15,498 bases of DNA from Desulfuromonadaceae bacterium UBA5613. Its GTDB lineage: Bacteria > Desulfobacterota > Desulfuromonadia > Desulfuromonadales > UBA2197. The translations under genes and the position numbers were made by a program. Positions 13,431 to 15,498 of this stretch are shown here, piece after piece; position 1 is the stretch's first letter; every line of letters begins with the position of its first letter. The notes beneath the pieces were generated by a model. It had not been told where the DNA came from, searched no databases, and saw only the letters and a program-made list of their open reading frames with translations. Location: positions 14,865 to 30,362 of the forward strand of contig DIKR01000101.1 of the NCBI GenBank assembly GCA_002424625.1. The letters are read 5' to 3'.

Positions 13431-15359
13431 TCAGCACGGAGCAAAGATTTTACCGATTTTTTCCCTGCCCGCCTCAATCTGTTCGAAAGGAACGACCCGC
13501 AGCAACTCCTCCAGGGTCGTCTCGCCGGCCTGCACCCGACGAAAACCGTCTTCGATCATCGTTTTGCGGCTCGATTCTACAAAGACGCTTTGCCGCAACG
13601 TCAGATTATCCGGGCGACGGTTGAAGAGCGCCAATTCTTCGCGCGTTGGCAACCACAATTCGACGATCGGAATCCGCCCGCTAAAACCGGTATAATGACA
13701 GGCCGCACACCCTTTGCCATGGATAAATCCCCGGCCACTGGCAAGGGGAATGCCGAATTCCGCCAGAAGCTCTGCCGCAGGATCATAGTGGACCCGGCAC
13801 TGTCGGCAGATTTTGCGCACTAAACGCTGCGCCAATACACCGCGCAGGGTAGCGGCAAGCAGAGTCGGATCGACCCCCATGTCGATCAGGCGCGTCACAG
13901 CGCTGGTGGCGTCGTTGGTGTGCAGGGTGGAGAAGACCGTATGGCCGGTCAAGGCCGCCCGCATGGAGATGGTGGCGGTCTCGAGATCGCGAATCTCCCC
14001 GACCATGATATTGTCGGGATCCTGACGCAGGAAGGCACGCAACAGGCGGGAGAAGGTGTTGCCGATAATTTCGTTGATCTCGGTCTGGGTAATGCCCTCG
14101 ATCGCGTATTCGACCGGATCTTCAATCGTCAGGGTCTTGACGCCGGGAGTATTGATATGGGAAAGGACGGCGTAAAGGGTGGAGGATTTTCCGGAACCAG
14201 TCGGACCGGTGACGAGAAAGATGCCAGTCGGCCGATCCAGGGCCTGATACAGCGCCGCGGCATGTTCCGGAGTAAAACCGAGCCCCTCCAGAGTGATGAT
14301 GCCGACTTGCTTGTCAAGAATCCTGACCACGACATCCTCGCCGTATTGCGTCGGCACCGTCGAAACCCGAAAATCAACGCCTCGAACTTTCTGGCCTTTT
14401 GAGACCTTCATCTTGAAACTGCTGTCTTGCGGGCGGCGGCGCTCGGTAATATCCATATCGCACATGACTTTGATCTTGGAGATGATCTGACGGAAATTCG
14501 GATCGATCAAAGCTTCGTCAGCGCCCAACTCGACCTTGCGCAGAATCCCGTCGATGCGGTAGCGAACATCCATACCCTGCTCGGTCGATTCGAAATGAAT
14601 ATCGCTGGCGCCGTCCATGATTCCTTTGATGATAATGCGTTTCACCAGAAAGCTGGCGTCTTCACTGATAAAATCACTGACGTATTTCGATTTTCCGAGT
14701 TCGCCGCCCTGGTCTTCAGACAACTCGAAACTGAATTCTTCCCCACTTGGCGTCCCCCGCAATTTGAAGACCTTTTGCTGCGCCGTAAAGATTTCACTCT
14801 CCCGGGCAATGACCGGCTCGACCCGCATCTTGCTCCAACTCTCCAGCTGAGCAATTTCGTCGCGACGCAGGGGATAGGCCATGGCGATTGTCAGGCAATT
14901 ATCCCGGCAGCGGATGGGGACGATGCGATGATGCTGGGCAAAGGAAGCATTGATGATCGTGGAGAGTTCGGAATCGTAGCGGACACCGGCGAGGCTGACA
15001 AACTTGAGGTCATGCTGCAGGGCGATCGCCCGTGCCAGCTGCTCCTCGCCGATCAGGAGTTGCTTGACCAGTGCCTTGCCCAGGGGAATTTTTTCTACCC
15101 GACTGATTTCAAGGGCACTTTTCAGGCGATCCGCGTTAATCAGGTTCTGGGCAATGAGGATTTCTCCGAGTTTGAGGCGCTTGCTATTGTGATCCAGCAC
15201 ATATTCCAGATCCTTAGCCTTCAAAAAACCCATCTGACACAGTAGTTGTCCAATCGGCTGGGACGGATTCTCTTCCTGTTTTTTTAACGCCTCATTGAAT
15301 TGCTCGGCCGTGACCAACTTCTTTTCTATCAGCAATTCGCCTAATTTTTTCAGCTGCAT
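13431..15359 (-). CDS. GspE/PilB-type secretion or pilus assembly ATPase
   Basis: A 642-residue cytoplasmic ATPase of the type II secretion / type IV pilus extension family. The N-terminus has four MshEN-like half-repeats starting at about residues 6, 36, 64 and 93 (LGELLIEKKL, IGQLLCQMGFL, LGEILIAQNL, LGKALVKQLL), then a GspE_N region. The motor domain has GPTGSGKSSTLY (385-396, Walker A), TIEDPVEY (411-418, Asp box), IMVGEIRDLETA (451-462, Walker B), TGHTVFSTLHTND (471-483, His box) and a four-Cys zinc site C518, C521, C551, C554. All catalytic motifs are intact. The ATG at 15359 has AAGGA at 9 bases. No pilC/gspF or other pilus gene is in view; upstream neighbours lie outside. Whether it drives secretion or pili is not decided. 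Confidence 0.93.
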   Translation of the reverse strand: MQLKKLGELLIEKKLVTAEQFNEALKKQEENPSQPIGQLLCQMGFLKAKDLEYVLDHNSKRLKLGEILIAQNLINADRLKSALEISRVEKIPLGKALVKQLLIGEEQLARAIALQHDLKFVSLAGVRYDSELSTIINASFAQHHRIVPIRCRDNCLTIAMAYPLRRDEIAQLESWSKMRVEPVIARESEIFTAQQKVFKLRGTPSGEEFSFELSEDQGGELGKSKYVSDFISEDASFLVKRIIIKGIMDGASDIHFESTEQGMDVRYRIDGILRKVELGADEALIDPNFRQIISKIKVMCDMDITERRRPQDSSFKMKVSKGQKVRGVDFRVSTVPTQYGEDVVVRILDKQVGIITLEGLGFTPEHAAALYQALDRPTGIFLVTGPTGSGKSSTLYAVLSHINTPGVKTLTIEDPVEYAIEGITQTEINEIIGNTFSRLLRAFLRQDPDNIMVGEIRDLETATISMRAALTGHTVFSTLHTNDATSAVTRLIDMGVDPTLLAATLRGVLAQRLVRKICRQCRVHYDPAAELLAEFGIPLASGRGFIHGKGCAACHYTGFSGRIPIVELWLPTREELALFNRRPDNLTLRQSVFVESSRKTMIEDGFRRVQAGETTLEELLRVVPFEQIEAGREKIGKIFAPC

Positions 15360-15422
15360 TGGCGTATCCTTCCAATCGAACAGTTTTTAAATATAAATAA
15401 AGATTCATCCAAAAATTGTTAA

Positions 15423-15450
15423 CATATAGTTTGTTACCGTCAGTCGTCAA
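15423..15450 (-). promoter_or_regulatory. candidate promoter for the GspE/PilB-type gene
   Basis: On the minus strand TTGACG (15450-15445), a 16-base spacer and TATATG (15428-15423). A second candidate nearer the gene is TTAACA-17-TATTTA in the AT-rich leader (about 15424 to 15394). The whole 15360-15430 stretch is much richer in A+T than its surroundings, and no gene is seen in 15360-15498. Confidence 0.45.
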
Positions 15451-15498
15451 TAGTGCTTTACCCGAACGGGACTTTTCTCCCCGGCAGGACAGTTGCCA

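Noticed and set aside
1..15498. tRNA, rRNA, CRISPR array, insertion sequence or prophage genes
   Set aside because: No cloverleaf, rRNA core sequence, spaced direct-repeat array, transposase or integrase motif was seen on either strand by reading.

Overview
The window reads as a GC-rich chromosome segment of a delta-type proteobacterium, most likely Desulfuromonadota (Geobacter/Desulfuromonas-like). The evidence is the order yicC-gmk-rpoZ-rel-ridA next to rpmB, a zinc-type (four-Cys) L28, and the general protein style. The assignment is an inference; no rRNA, tRNA, insertion sequence, phage gene or CRISPR array was seen. The genes are mostly core housekeeping genes. The unusual material sits in two intergenic regions and in three proteins.

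Layout: 1-1618 (minus) holds two small membrane PH-like proteins followed by miaB, which is cut by the window edge. A divergent promoter pair (1670-1749) separates this unit from rpmB (plus). A near-perfect bidirectional terminator (2008-2044) separates rpmB from the convergent operon yicC-gmk-rpoZ-rel-ridA (6481 down to 2067, minus), which has a good sigma70 promoter at 6525-6553. The 473-base gap 6482-6954 contains no convincing protein gene. It carries two minus-strand terminators and a compact predicted small RNA of about 74 nt with its own promoter. Next, on the minus strand, comes a short ORF of 37 codons, pdxA and a MATE transporter, each overlapping the next by 4 bases. After a divergent regulatory region (9437-9667) the plus strand carries a presenilin-like membrane protein, a VF530-family protein, thiM, thiE and a rhomboid protease. 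A bidirectional terminator (13368-13408) separates these from a convergent PilB/GspE-type ATPase (minus).

How the genes fit together: Gmk makes GDP from GMP, RpoZ is the omega subunit of RNA polymerase, and Rel makes (p)ppGpp from GTP/GDP. One transcript therefore carries guanylate supply, a polymerase subunit and alarmone synthesis, with the RNA-decay factor YicC at the front and the enamine/imine deaminase RidA at the end. PdxA (vitamin B6) and ThiM/ThiE (thiamine) are cofactor genes on opposite sides of one regulatory region.

Most interesting points: (1) a predicted sRNA at 6814-6887 (minus) made of two abutting hairpins with the identical loop decamer CCCCCCCUCC, an anti-Shine-Dalgarno type sequence, driven by a promoter whose spacer holds a perfect 12-bp palindrome; (2) a bacterial membrane protein with presenilin-like layout (Asp in one helix, GISD in the next, PAL motif two helices later); (3) a long RSH protein whose hydrolase HD site is degenerate although the synthetase has the RXKD motif of bifunctional enzymes; (4) a small ORF translationally coupled to pdxA.
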